Origin: Streptomyces sp. NBC_00287
GTDB lineage: Bacteria; Actinomycetota; Actinomycetes; Streptomycetales; Streptomycetaceae
Direction: 5' to 3'
Assembly: GCF_036173105.1 (NCBI RefSeq)
Contig: NZ_CP108053.1
Coordinates: 5,146,001-5,210,000 of the forward strand
Length of the DNA: 64,000 bases
Shown: positions 56,191 to 64,000 of the stretch, piece by piece
Layout: each line of letters begins with the position of its first letter
How positions within the stretch are numbered: position 1 is the first letter of the stretch
Notes under the pieces: model-generated
Told to the model about the DNA's origin: nothing
What the model saw: the letters and a program-made list of their open reading frames with translations, nothing else
Databases searched by the model: none
Made by a program: the position numbers and the translations under genes

Positions 56191-57132
56191 TCACCGATCG
56201 GGTTCGGGATCCTTGAGCCAATTGACCAGTTCGGCCGAGAACGCGACCGGATCCTCTTCATGCGGGAAGTGCCCCAAGCCGTCGAACAGGCGCCAGCGGT
56301 ACGGGGCTTCGACGTACTCTCCGGAGCCGGCCGCGCTGCGGGTGCGCATCACCGGGTCGAGCGAGCCGTGCAGATGCAGGGTCGGCACCCGGACCGGGCG
56401 CTTCATACGGCGGTTGAACTGGATGCCGTCGGGACGGGCCATCGAGCGCACCATCCAGCGGTACGGCTCGATCGAGCAGTGCGCGGCGGAGGGGATGCAC
56501 ATCGCGCGGCGGTACGTGTCCACCGCGTCGTCCTCCGGCAGCCGCGGCCCGGACCAGTCCCGCACGAGCCGGCCGACCAGCGCCCCGTCGTCGGCGGTGA
56601 GCTGACGCTCCGGGATCCAGGGTCGCTGGAACCCCCAGATGTAGGAACCCGCGGTCGTCTGCTTGACGTCGGAGAGCATCGCCGAGCGCCACCGGCGCGG
56701 ATGCGGCATGGACGCGACCGCGAGCCGCCGCACCAGCTTCGGGCGCATCACGGCCGCCGTCCAAGCCAGATAGCCGCCCAGGTCATGGCCGACGAGGGCG
56801 GCGTCCGGCTCACCGAGGGAGCGGATCACGCCGGTGATGTCGAGCGCCAGATTGGCGGGGTCGTAACCGCGCGGGGTGCGGTCGCTGCCGCCGACGCCCC
56901 GCAGGTCCATGGCGACCGCCCGGAACCCGGCGTCGGCGAGCGCCGGCAGCTGGTGCCGCCAGGTCCACCAGAACTGCGGGAAGCCGTGCAGGAGCAGGAC
57001 CAGCGGCCCGTCACCCATCTCGGCGATATGGAAGCGCGCACCATTGGCCGCGACGTCCCGATGGGTCCAGGGACCATCGAGTCGTACGGCCGAGGCGGGT
57101 TGCGCCGTAGGGGTGGGGGCCGGGTCCGTCAT
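56191..57132 (-). CDS. Alpha/beta hydrolase, epoxide hydrolase-like
   Basis: 313 residues. LLLHGFPQFWWTWRHQLPAL carries the HGxP oxyanion motif. The nucleophile elbow is ALVGHDLGGYLAW with Asp (GHDLGG), as in epoxide hydrolases and dehalogenases, followed by HGSLDPVM and GLGHFPHEEDP with the acid and His. The position beside a MarP-type protease matches ephE beside marP in Mycobacterium. The substrate is unproven. Overlaps the upstream holin-family gene (ATGA). Confidence 0.88.
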   Translation of the reverse strand: MTDPAPTPTAQPASAVRLDGPWTHRDVAANGARFHIAEMGDGPLVLLLHGFPQFWWTWRHQLPALADAGFRAVAMDLRGVGGSDRTPRGYDPANLALDITGVIRSLGEPDAALVGHDLGGYLAWTAAVMRPKLVRRLAVASMPHPRRWRSAMLSDVKQTTAGSYIWGFQRPWIPERQLTADDGALVGRLVRDWSGPRLPEDDAVDTYRRAMCIPSAAHCSIEPYRWMVRSMARPDGIQFNRRMKRPVRVPTLHLHGSLDPVMRTRSAAGSGEYVEAPYRWRLFDGLGHFPHEEDPVAFSAELVNWLKDPEPDR

Positions 57133-57620
57133 GACGACGAGCGTGCCACAGCCTCGATGGCGGCGGGCGACCGGTCCTCCAGGGCCGGCGCCGGACGCGG
57201 GTGCGGCTTGGCCTTCTGCAGGACGCTCGCCGACTCCTTCACCGAGGCGGCGACCTTCTGCGGGCCCTTGCTCTTCGTGGCCTTCTTCGCGTAGACCCAG
57301 CCGATGAGCGCGAGGCCGATCGCGATGAGGACGTTCGCGGCGAAGGAGAGCAGGAAGCAGAGCGCGAGGTTCCAGTCGCTCCAGGTCCGAATGCCGTACG
57401 CCAGCGCGAAGTTGAGCATCGGCAGGGAGAACACCAGCACCGCGCCCGCCACCGTGAACGCGCCGCCACTGGTCGCGCCGCGCTTCACGTCCTGCTTGAG
57501 CTGCGCCTTGGCCAGCGCGATCTCGTCGTGCACCAGCGCCGACATTTCGGTCGTCGCGGAGGCGAACAGCTGGCCGATGCTGCGTTCGGCGCCGACCGGG
57601 CTGCCGTCGGGTGCGCTCAT
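57129..57620 (-). CDS. Phage holin family/Holin-X-like membrane protein
   Basis: 163 residues. The opening SIGQLFASATTEMSALVHDE and IALAKAQLKQDVKRGATSGG is the soluble conserved helix of the actinobacterial Holin-X/DUF1469 family. Two membrane helices follow (FTVAGAVLVFSLPMLNFALA; LALCFLLSFAANVLIAIGLA), then a basic tail. The name reflects topology; a lytic role is not implied. Coupled to the downstream hydrolase gene by a 4-base overlap. Confidence 0.82.
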   Translation of the reverse strand: MSAPDGSPVGAERSIGQLFASATTEMSALVHDEIALAKAQLKQDVKRGATSGGAFTVAGAVLVFSLPMLNFALAYGIRTWSDWNLALCFLLSFAANVLIAIGLALIGWVYAKKATKSKGPQKVAASVKESASVLQKAKPHPRPAPALEDRSPAAIEAVARSSS

Positions 57621-57690
57621 CGCGTTCTCCCTCTTCCGACCTCTTCAGACCATGTGGGTGAGGTCTCGACTTTTGTACCGTCCCGTCAGA

Positions 57691-59121
57691 TCATGCCCGA
57701 CGGTCGTCCTCCTCGCCTGCCCCGCCCGTCACTTCGGCAAGCCGCTCGCGTTCGGCGGCCTTCAGTTCGGCGAGCCGGCGGTGCTCGGCGGCCTTGCGGT
57801 CGTGGATCGCGGCCATCCGCAGGTGGTACGCCGGATCGTCCTCCTCGTAGATGTCCGGGATGCCGGAGAGGTCTTCGTCGCGCTCCTCGGCCTCGATCAT
57901 CCGGCGGTACTGGCCGTTCCTTATCTTCAGCAGCACCGATGCCAGGGTCGCCGCGATGAGGGACCCCATGAGGACCGCGGCCTTGATCTCGCTCGTCATC
58001 GCCTCGTCGCCCTCGAAGGCGAGCTCGCCGATGAGCAGCGAGACCGTGAAGCCGATCCCGGCCAAGGTCGCCACGGCGAACACATCGGCCCAGGCCAGGT
58101 CGTCGCTGAGCGAGGCCCTGGTGAAGCGGGCCGTCAGCCATGTACCGCCGAAGATGCCGATCGCCTTGCCGACGACGAGTCCGAGGACGACGCCCAGCGT
58201 CTCGGGCTGGGTGAACACCTCGCCGAGCGCCCCGCCGGAGACGACGACACCGGCGCTGAACAGCGCGAACAGCGGCACGGCCAGACCCGCCGAGAGCGGC
58301 CGGACCAGATGCTCGATGTGCTCGCCGGGGGAGTGCTCCTCGCCCTCGCGCCGGCTGCAGCGCAGCATCAGGCCCATGGCGACACCGGCGATGGTGGCGT
58401 GGACGCCGCTGTTGTACATCAGCGCCCAGATGACGAGCGCGAGCGGGACGTACACGTACCAGCCGCGTACGCCCTTGCGCAGCAGCAGCCAGAAGACGGC
58501 GAGGCCGAGGAAGGCGCCGCCGAGCGCGGCGAAGTTCAGGCTCTCGGTGAAGAAGACCGCGATGATCAGGATCGCGAAGAGGTCGTCGACGACGGCGAGG
58601 GTGAGCAGGAAGGCGCGCAGCGCACTCGGCAGGGAGGTGCCGATGACGGCGAGCACGGCGAGCGCGAAGGCGATGTCGGTGGCGGTGGGCACGGCCCAGC
58701 CGTCCAAGGCTCCGCCACCGGAGACGGCGGTGAGGGTGTAGACGAGCGCCGGTACGGCCATTCCGCACAGCGCGGCCACCACCGGCAGCGCGGCGGCCTT
58801 GGGGTCCTTGAGATCACCGGCGACCAGCTCGCGCTTGAGCTCGATTCCGGCGACGAAGAAGAAGATCGCGAGGAGTCCGTCGGCGGCCCAGTGCGCGATC
58901 GACAGATCGAGGCCGAGGGCCTCGGGCCCGATGTGGTAGTGGCTGACGCTGTCGTAACTGTCCTGCAGTGAGGGGACGTTCGCCCAGATCAGCGCGGCGA
59001 CGGCGGCGAGGAGGAGCAGCACACCGCCGACGGTCTCGGTGCGTAGCGCATCCGCGACGAAGGTCCGCTCGGGCAGGGACAGCCGGCCGAGGACCTTGCG
59101 GGGAGTGCGGGGCGCGGACAC
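57691..59121 (-). CDS. nhaA: NhaA-type Na+/H+ antiporter
   Basis: 476 residues from GTG 59121 (GGAGG upstream; the longer start has none). Twelve hydrophobic segments. Signatures: IFFFVAGIELKRELVAGDL, VPTATDIAFALAVLAVIGTS with the paired Asp region TDIAFAL-AVVDDLFAI (the transport Asp residues), and PLFALFSAGV. The charged C-terminal tail of about 75 residues (RKAAEHRRLAELKAAERERL) is longer than in the E. coli protein. Regulates cytoplasmic pH and Na+ at the membrane. Confidence 0.93.
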   Translation of the reverse strand: MSAPRTPRKVLGRLSLPERTFVADALRTETVGGVLLLLAAVAALIWANVPSLQDSYDSVSHYHIGPEALGLDLSIAHWAADGLLAIFFFVAGIELKRELVAGDLKDPKAAALPVVAALCGMAVPALVYTLTAVSGGGALDGWAVPTATDIAFALAVLAVIGTSLPSALRAFLLTLAVVDDLFAILIIAVFFTESLNFAALGGAFLGLAVFWLLLRKGVRGWYVYVPLALVIWALMYNSGVHATIAGVAMGLMLRCSRREGEEHSPGEHIEHLVRPLSAGLAVPLFALFSAGVVVSGGALGEVFTQPETLGVVLGLVVGKAIGIFGGTWLTARFTRASLSDDLAWADVFAVATLAGIGFTVSLLIGELAFEGDEAMTSEIKAAVLMGSLIAATLASVLLKIRNGQYRRMIEAEERDEDLSGIPDIYEEDDPAYHLRMAAIHDRKAAEHRRLAELKAAERERLAEVTGGAGEEDDRRA

Positions 59122-59253
59122 GGGGACCTCCGGAATATGGGCAGCACAAACACTTGCCGACCAGACTTCCCGGCGCACCTTGAGGGTCTTGCTTTTTGTT
59201 TAGCGTACCTAACATATGGCGCGGTGGCATACGGGGATCCCGCCGCGCACGCA

Positions 59254-59283
59254 AAAGGAGCGCCCGGCGCCGGGCGCTCCTTT
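59254..59283 (-). terminator. Perfect 30-bp palindrome after acsA
   Basis: AAAGGAGCGCCCGGC followed directly by its reverse complement, 15 bases downstream of the acsA stop on the minus strand; a strong terminator hairpin ending in TTT on either strand. Confidence 0.85.
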
Positions 59284-59297
59284 CACGAGGGGGACCC

Positions 59298-61253
59298 TCA
59301 GTCCTCGCTCGGCGCAGCCGGGAGCTTGGCCTGGATCAGGTCCATGACCGTGGAGTCGGTCAGCGTCGTGACGTCTCCCAGCTCACGGTTCTCCGCGATG
59401 TCCCGCAGCAGACGGCGCATGATCTTGCCGGAGCGGGTCTTCGGCAGCTCGGCCACCGGCAGGATCCGCTTCGGCTTGGCGATCGGCCCGAGCGTGGCGC
59501 CGACGTGGTTGCGGAGCTCCGCCACCAGGTCCTCGGTCTCCGCCGCCGTACCGCGAAGGATCACAAAGGCGACGATGGCCTGCCCGGTCGTCTCGTCCGC
59601 CGCGCCGACGACGGCCGCCTCGGCGACCGACGGATGCGACACGAGCGCCGACTCGACCTCGGTGGTGGAGATGTTGTGCCCGGACACCAGCATCACGTCG
59701 TCCACCCGGCCCAGCAGCCAGATGTCGCCGTCGTCGTCCTTCTTCGCACCGTCACCGGCGAAGTACTTGCCCTCGAAACGCGACCAGTACGTGTCGAGGA
59801 ACCGCTGGTCGTCACCCCAGATGGTGCGCAGCATCGACGGCCACGGCTCGGTCAGCACCAGGTAGCCGCCACCGCCGTTGGGTACCTCGTTCGCCTCGTC
59901 GTCGACGACGGTCGCGGCGATACCGGGCAGCGGCGTCTGCGCCGAACCGGGCTTGGTCTCGGTGACGCCGGGCAGCGGCGAGATCATCATCGCGCCGGTC
60001 TCGGTCTGCCACCAGGTGTCCACGATCGGGGTCCGGTCGCCGCCGATGTGCTTGCGGTACCAGATCCACGCCTCGGGGTTGATCGGCTCGCCCACCGAGC
60101 CGAGCACCCGCAGGCTGCTGAGGTCGAACTTCGCGGGGATGTCGTCGCCCCACTTCATGAACGTACGAATGGCGGTGGGCGCCGTGTACAGGATCGTCAC
60201 CCCGTACTTCTGCACGATCTCCCAGAACCGGCCCTGGTGCGGGGTGTCCGGCGTGCCCTCGTACATGACCTGCGTGGCGCCGTTGGCGAGCGGCCCGTAG
60301 ACGATGTACGAGTGTCCGGTGACCCAGCCGACGTCGGCGGTGCACCAGTACACGTCGGTCTCGGGCTTGAGGTCGAAGACGGCGTGGTGGGTGTACGACG
60401 TCTGGGTGAGGTAGCCGCCGGAGGTGTGCAGGATGCCCTTCGGCTTACCCGTGGTCCCCGAGGTGTAGAGGATGAAGAGCGGGTGCTCGGCCTCGAAGGC
60501 CTCCGGCGTGTGCTCCGCGCTCTGCCGCCCGACGATCTCGTGCCACCACACGTCCCGGCTCGCGTCCCAGGCGACCTCCTGGCCGGTGCGCTGGACCACG
60601 AGCACATGCGCGACGTTGTCGACCTTGGAGACCGCCTCGTCCACGGCCGGCTTCAGCGCGGACGGCTTGCCCCGCCGGTAGCCGCCGTCGGAGGTGATCA
60701 CGACCTTGGCGTCGGCGTCCTGGATCCGGGTGGCGAGCGCGTCGGCCGAGAAGCCGCCGAAGACCACCGAGTGCGCGGCGCCGATCCGGGCGCAGGCGAG
60801 CATCGCCACGGCCGTCTCGGGGATCATCGGCATATAGACGGCGACCCGGTCGCCCTTCTGCACACCCAGCTCCAGCAGCGCGTTCGCCGCCTTGGAGACC
60901 TCGTCCTTGAGCTCGGCGTAGGTGATCGCGCGGCTGTCGCCGGGCTCGCCCTCGAAGTGGATGGCGACCCGTTCCCCGAGCCCGGCCTCCACATGCCGGT
61001 CCACGCAGTTGTACGCGACATTGAGCTCGCCGTCCTTGAACCACTTCGCGAACGGCGGGTTCGACCAGTCCAGAGTCTCCGTCGGCTCCTTGGCCCAGGT
61101 CAGCCGACGGGCCTGCTCGGCCCAGAAGCCGAGCCGGTCAGCCTTGGCCTGTTCGTACGCCTCCGCCGTGACATTGGCGTTCGCGGCCAGGTCAGCGGGC
61201 GGCGCGAAGCGGCGCTCCTCTTTCAAGAGGTTGGCCAGGCTTTCGTTGCTCAC
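59298..61253 (-). CDS. acsA: Acetyl-CoA synthetase
   Basis: 651 residues from GTG 61253 (GGGAGA upstream), the usual length. Adenylate-forming motifs: FILYTSGTTGKPKGILHTSG, VDTWWQTETGAMMISPLPG, DIWLLGRVDDVMLVSGHNIS and the acetylatable Lys in PKTRSGKIMRRLLRD. It makes acetyl-CoA from acetate, ATP and CoA in the cytosol. That Lys is normally controlled by reversible acetylation. A possible Crp box lies 29 bases upstream. Confidence 0.96.
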   Translation of the reverse strand: MSNESLANLLKEERRFAPPADLAANANVTAEAYEQAKADRLGFWAEQARRLTWAKEPTETLDWSNPPFAKWFKDGELNVAYNCVDRHVEAGLGERVAIHFEGEPGDSRAITYAELKDEVSKAANALLELGVQKGDRVAVYMPMIPETAVAMLACARIGAAHSVVFGGFSADALATRIQDADAKVVITSDGGYRRGKPSALKPAVDEAVSKVDNVAHVLVVQRTGQEVAWDASRDVWWHEIVGRQSAEHTPEAFEAEHPLFILYTSGTTGKPKGILHTSGGYLTQTSYTHHAVFDLKPETDVYWCTADVGWVTGHSYIVYGPLANGATQVMYEGTPDTPHQGRFWEIVQKYGVTILYTAPTAIRTFMKWGDDIPAKFDLSSLRVLGSVGEPINPEAWIWYRKHIGGDRTPIVDTWWQTETGAMMISPLPGVTETKPGSAQTPLPGIAATVVDDEANEVPNGGGGYLVLTEPWPSMLRTIWGDDQRFLDTYWSRFEGKYFAGDGAKKDDDGDIWLLGRVDDVMLVSGHNISTTEVESALVSHPSVAEAAVVGAADETTGQAIVAFVILRGTAAETEDLVAELRNHVGATLGPIAKPKRILPVAELPKTRSGKIMRRLLRDIAENRELGDVTTLTDSTVMDLIQAKLPAAPSED

Positions 61254-61281
61254 GACATCTCCCTTTCCCAGGGTGTCCGTT

Positions 61282-61295
61282 GTGTCCCAGGCCAC
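61282..61295. promoter_or_regulatory. Possible Crp box upstream of acsA
   Basis: GTGTCCCAGGCCAC fits GTG-N6-GNCAC, 29 bases before the acsA start. In other bacteria acs is under CRP control, so this is reasonable, but the pattern is short and half-symmetric only. The rest of 61,254-61,463 shows no other feature. Confidence 0.35.
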
Positions 61296-61463
61296 AGCTC
61301 ATCAGACCCGAGGGCCCGATGACAAGGGCCGACGAGAAATTGGTTTAGACCTGTGTACGGCTATGTCCACGGCCGTGGTGCGGCAGTCGGCGTCATCCGT
61401 ACCCACGGACGCTGACCAGGCAGAGTTCAGGCTCTGTAACGCCTTTCACACTCCGGGCCCCTC

Positions 61464-63911
61464 CTAGGCCGACAGGTCCGCCGCCCGCACATGCTCGAAC
61501 ACCTGGTCCTCGTCCGCCCCGGTGAGCAGATATGCCTGCGCCTCGCCCACGTGGAAGTACATGCCGTGCAGCTCCACCGCCCCTTCCCGCAGGGCCCGGG
61601 ACACCGACTCATGGGCCCGCAGATGCTCCAACTGCTGGACCACATTGGTCAGGCAGAGCTGCTCGACCGCATCGGCCGGCGCCCGCCCCGCCAGCCGTGG
61701 CCACGGCCGGCTGTGGTCGGCCATGTGCTCCAGGCTCGGCAGCCCATGCCGCAGCCACCGCCTGAGCGGGGTCCGCGCGCCGTCCGGTTCGGAGTTGAGC
61801 AGCGCCTGCATGGCCCCGCACCCGGAGTGCCCGCACACCGTGATGGAGCGCACCTTCAGTACCTCCACCGCGTACTCGATCGCGGCCGCGACCGAGTCGT
61901 CCCCGCTCTCCTCCCCGGGCTGGGCGCACTTGCCGGCGTCAGCTGGGGGAGGGACGAGGTTGCCGACATTGCGCACCACGAACAGATCACCGGGACCACT
62001 GGAGGTGATCATCGAGGTGACCAGACGCGAGTCGGCACAGGTGAGGAACAGCTGCGAGGGCCGCTGTCCCTCCCGCGCCAGCCGGGCCAGCTCCCCCCGC
62101 ACCAGCGGTGCGGTGTTGCGCTGGAACGCGCTGATGCCACGCGCCAGTTCATGCCTGCTGGGACCGTGAGCGTGCCTGGGCGCACCGGCTCCGACCTCGT
62201 CGCCGGGGCCGTCCGGCCGCGCGCCGGGGGCGGACGCGAGGTGCGGCTGCTCGCACTGGTGGTTGCGCCAGGGCGTCCAGGGGCTGCAGCGGCAACCGGT
62301 CGGAGCGGCCGGTTCGGCGGACCCGGGCTCGCTGTGCACGGTGGTGGGAACCCCGGGCTCGGCGATCCGGAGCCCCGCGCGCCGGCCGGTCAGCTCGACG
62401 GAGCCGCCCCGCGCGGTGTGCGCGTTCTGCCAGTCCTGGAGCGTCTCGTACGCCGCGTGGTCCATGAAGGACCCGTCCAACTCCACGACGGCATGGGCCC
62501 CTTGGGGTACGAGATGCAGGGCGCGGCTGAGCCGCGGGACCGCGAGGAACGTCAACTGGCCTCGGACGTGTACGTGATGGACTCCCTCCTTCTCGTCATG
62601 GGTGATGCGGGTGCGGGCGAGGCGGTGCAGGGAGACGGCGACGGCCACGGCGATCCCCAGCGTCACGCCCTCCAGGACGCCGAGGAAGACCACGCCGGCG
62701 GTGGTGACGGCGTAGACCAGCACTTCTCGGTGGCGGGTCACCGTGCGGATGTGGTGCAGGGACACCATCTGGATGCCGACGGCCATCACCAGGGCGGCGA
62801 GCGAGGCGAGCGGGATGAGCTCCAGGATCGGGACCATCAGCAGCGCGGCGACTACTACGAGAACGCCGTGCAGCATCGTGGAGTTCCGGCTCACGGCACC
62901 CGCGTGCACATTCGCCGAAGTTCTTACCGCCACCCCCGCCACGGGCAGTCCGCCGAGGCCGCCGGAGACGATGTTGGCGGCGCCCTGTCCGAGCAGTTCG
63001 CGGTCCAGGTCGGAGCGGCCGACGCGGGCGGACAGGCCGGGGCACCCGGCCACCAGCTTGTCGGCGGCGACCGCGCCGAGCAGCGACTGCACGCTGCACA
63101 CCAGGGTGGTGGTCAGCACGGCCGCCACGATGCCGAGCACCGGCCCCTCGGGGAGTCCGGCGAGGGCATGACTGCGCCACGACGGCAGATCCACCTTGGG
63201 CAGATGGAGCCCGGCGAGCGAGGCGGTCGCGGTGGCCCCCGCGACGGCGACGAGCGCGGCCGGGACCTTGCGCAGCAGCTGTCCGGCCCGGCCCGGGATG
63301 CGCGGCCAGAGCAGCAGCAGGGTCAGGGTGAGTGCGCTCACCGAGAGGGCGGCCGGGTGCAGGTCCGCCAACTGGGCGGGAAGTGCGCGCAGATTGGCGG
63401 GGACGGAGCTCTGCGGGGTGCCGCCGAGGACGATGTGCAGCTGGGCCACGGCGATGGTGACGCCGATGCCGGCGAGCATGCCGTGCACGATGGCGGGGCT
63501 GACCGCGAGCGCGGTGCGCGCCACGCGCAGGCAGCCGAGGCCGAGTTGGGCGAGCCCGGCGAGGACGGTGATGGCGCACGTCGTACGCCAGCCGTAGCGC
63601 TGGATGAGGTCGGCGGTGACCACCGTGAGACCGGCGGCGGGGCCGCTGACCTGGAGCGGGGAGCCACCGAGCCGGCCGGCGACGAGCCCGCCGACGGCGG
63701 CGGCGACGAGCCCGGCCTGGAGGGGCGCGCCGGTGGCGAGTGCGATGCCGAGGGACAGCGGCAGGGCGATCAGGAAGACCGCGATCGACGCGGACACATC
63801 GGCACCGGCGAGCCAAAAGCGGCGGGGACGAGTGGGTGGCGGACTGTGGGACTGGTGGCTGCGCTCGGTCCGAGTGGGGTCGGTGGCGCGGGTGGGGACG
63901 CAGGCTGACAT
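61464..63911 (-). CDS. SulP-family transporter fused to beta-carbonic anhydrase
   Basis: 815 residues, ATG 63911. Residues about 35-430 are a SulP transporter with 10-12 helices (AGADVSASIAVFLIALPLSL, GGSPLQVSGPAAGLTVVTAD, LGGLPVAGVAVRTSANVHAG), then a STAS-like part (GAHAVVELDGSFMDHAAYET). After a Pro/Cys-rich linker (about 540-600) comes a beta-carbonic anhydrase: LFLTCADSRLVTSMITSSGP (zinc Cys and Asp-Arg dyad), FVVRNVGNLVPPP, and ITVCGHSGCGAMQALLNSE (zinc His and Cys). The fusion suggests bicarbonate uptake tied to CO2/bicarbonate conversion. Confidence 0.92.
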   Translation of the reverse strand: MSACVPTRATDPTRTERSHQSHSPPPTRPRRFWLAGADVSASIAVFLIALPLSLGIALATGAPLQAGLVAAAVGGLVAGRLGGSPLQVSGPAAGLTVVTADLIQRYGWRTTCAITVLAGLAQLGLGCLRVARTALAVSPAIVHGMLAGIGVTIAVAQLHIVLGGTPQSSVPANLRALPAQLADLHPAALSVSALTLTLLLLWPRIPGRAGQLLRKVPAALVAVAGATATASLAGLHLPKVDLPSWRSHALAGLPEGPVLGIVAAVLTTTLVCSVQSLLGAVAADKLVAGCPGLSARVGRSDLDRELLGQGAANIVSGGLGGLPVAGVAVRTSANVHAGAVSRNSTMLHGVLVVVAALLMVPILELIPLASLAALVMAVGIQMVSLHHIRTVTRHREVLVYAVTTAGVVFLGVLEGVTLGIAVAVAVSLHRLARTRITHDEKEGVHHVHVRGQLTFLAVPRLSRALHLVPQGAHAVVELDGSFMDHAAYETLQDWQNAHTARGGSVELTGRRAGLRIAEPGVPTTVHSEPGSAEPAAPTGCRCSPWTPWRNHQCEQPHLASAPGARPDGPGDEVGAGAPRHAHGPSRHELARGISAFQRNTAPLVRGELARLAREGQRPSQLFLTCADSRLVTSMITSSGPGDLFVVRNVGNLVPPPADAGKCAQPGEESGDDSVAAAIEYAVEVLKVRSITVCGHSGCGAMQALLNSEPDGARTPLRRWLRHGLPSLEHMADHSRPWPRLAGRAPADAVEQLCLTNVVQQLEHLRAHESVSRALREGAVELHGMYFHVGEAQAYLLTGADEDQVFEHVRAADLSA

Positions 63912-64000
63912 GAGGTTCCCGTCTCCTCCGGGGCGGCGCGGTCGCGGATCTGGTGGCCCCCGTCCGGATGGCGGGGGTCGGGTCGCGGCCGTGGGTCACG
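63912..64000. other. Upstream region of the SulP-carbonic anhydrase gene
   Basis: The GGAGACGGG before 63,911 is its ribosome-binding site. No further gene can be assigned before the window ends. Confidence 0.5.

Noticed and set aside
59195..59215. Iron-regulator (DmdR/IdeR-like) box before nhaA
   Set aside because: TTAGCGTACCTAA has matching outer bases but is too short and lacks the central bases of the 19-bp consensus.
61491..63908. Long open frame opposite the SulP-carbonic anhydrase gene
   Set aside because: Same reason: antisense artefact of third-position GC bias.

Overview
The window is a high-GC Streptomyces chromosome segment. The GC-biased third codon positions, the developmental regulator wblA, the Pr6Pr protein and the order ask-asd-sigma factor ... 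wblA-ArsA pair ... crp-nth-NUDIX-marP ... nhaA-acsA are all typical of the genus core. Species cannot be fixed from the sequence alone.

Left flank (1-13.9 kb): the end of aspartate kinase and all of aspartate-semialdehyde dehydrogenase, an ECF-type sigma factor coupled to a membrane-anchored secreted-domain protein, SURF1, a SnoaL/NTF2-like protein, an S9 peptidase, a strict 172-bp tandem repeat, an RCK-type channel-like protein, a permease pair and a DUF4287 protein. From about 11.7 kb the sequence becomes accessory: an unknown acidic protein, a frameshifted integrase remnant and a frameshifted membrane-protein gene. These look like scars of older insertions beside the tRNA-Pro site.

Integrated element (13,965-40,110, about 26.1 kb): an actinomycete integrative and conjugative element (AICE) in the 3' part of tRNA-Pro(CGG). 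A 43-bp direct repeat of the tRNA 3' end marks both ends, and the complete tRNA is rebuilt at the right end. Left to right it carries: a DNA-modification/restriction island (SRA-HNH endonuclease, C5-methyltransferase with a substituted motif VI Glu, Vsr nuclease); a ParB-like protein; unknown proteins; an XRE-ImmA metallopeptidase operon behind a palindromic, probably leaderless promoter; an HTH-TPR regulator; a GntR (KorSA-like) repressor; small transfer genes; a TraB/FtsK translocase followed by palindromic repeats that may be the transfer locus; a TGT/DpdA-like enzyme; a prim-pol plus DUF3631 ATPase replication module followed by ten copies of an 8-mer that may be the origin; xis; and an integrase with a LacI-type HTH inside its catalytic domain.

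The most interesting cargo lies between the integrase and the right att site. It is a low-GC, translationally coupled three-gene minus-strand operon (39,566 to 36,221). The genes encode a near-complete ribosomal protein L4 fused to an unknown C-terminal domain, a CHAT-type cysteine peptidase with a His/Cys dyad, and an alpha/beta hydrolase with a Ser-Asp-His triad. The arrangement suggests a ribosome-linked sensor or adaptor, a protease and a hydrolase effector. I know of no described system of this form.

Right flank (40.1-64 kb): core genes. Pr6Pr protein, metallophosphoesterase, YqeY-like protein, bifunctional penicillin-binding protein, wblA, two ArsA-type ATPases, DUF4177 and RidA proteins, NUDIX and MBL hydrolases, a nucleotidyltransferase, crp with an upstream Crp box, nth, a CoA-type NUDIX hydrolase, a MarP-type protease, an EphE-like hydrolase with a holin-family protein, nhaA, acsA (with a possible Crp box) and a SulP transporter fused to a beta-carbonic anhydrase.
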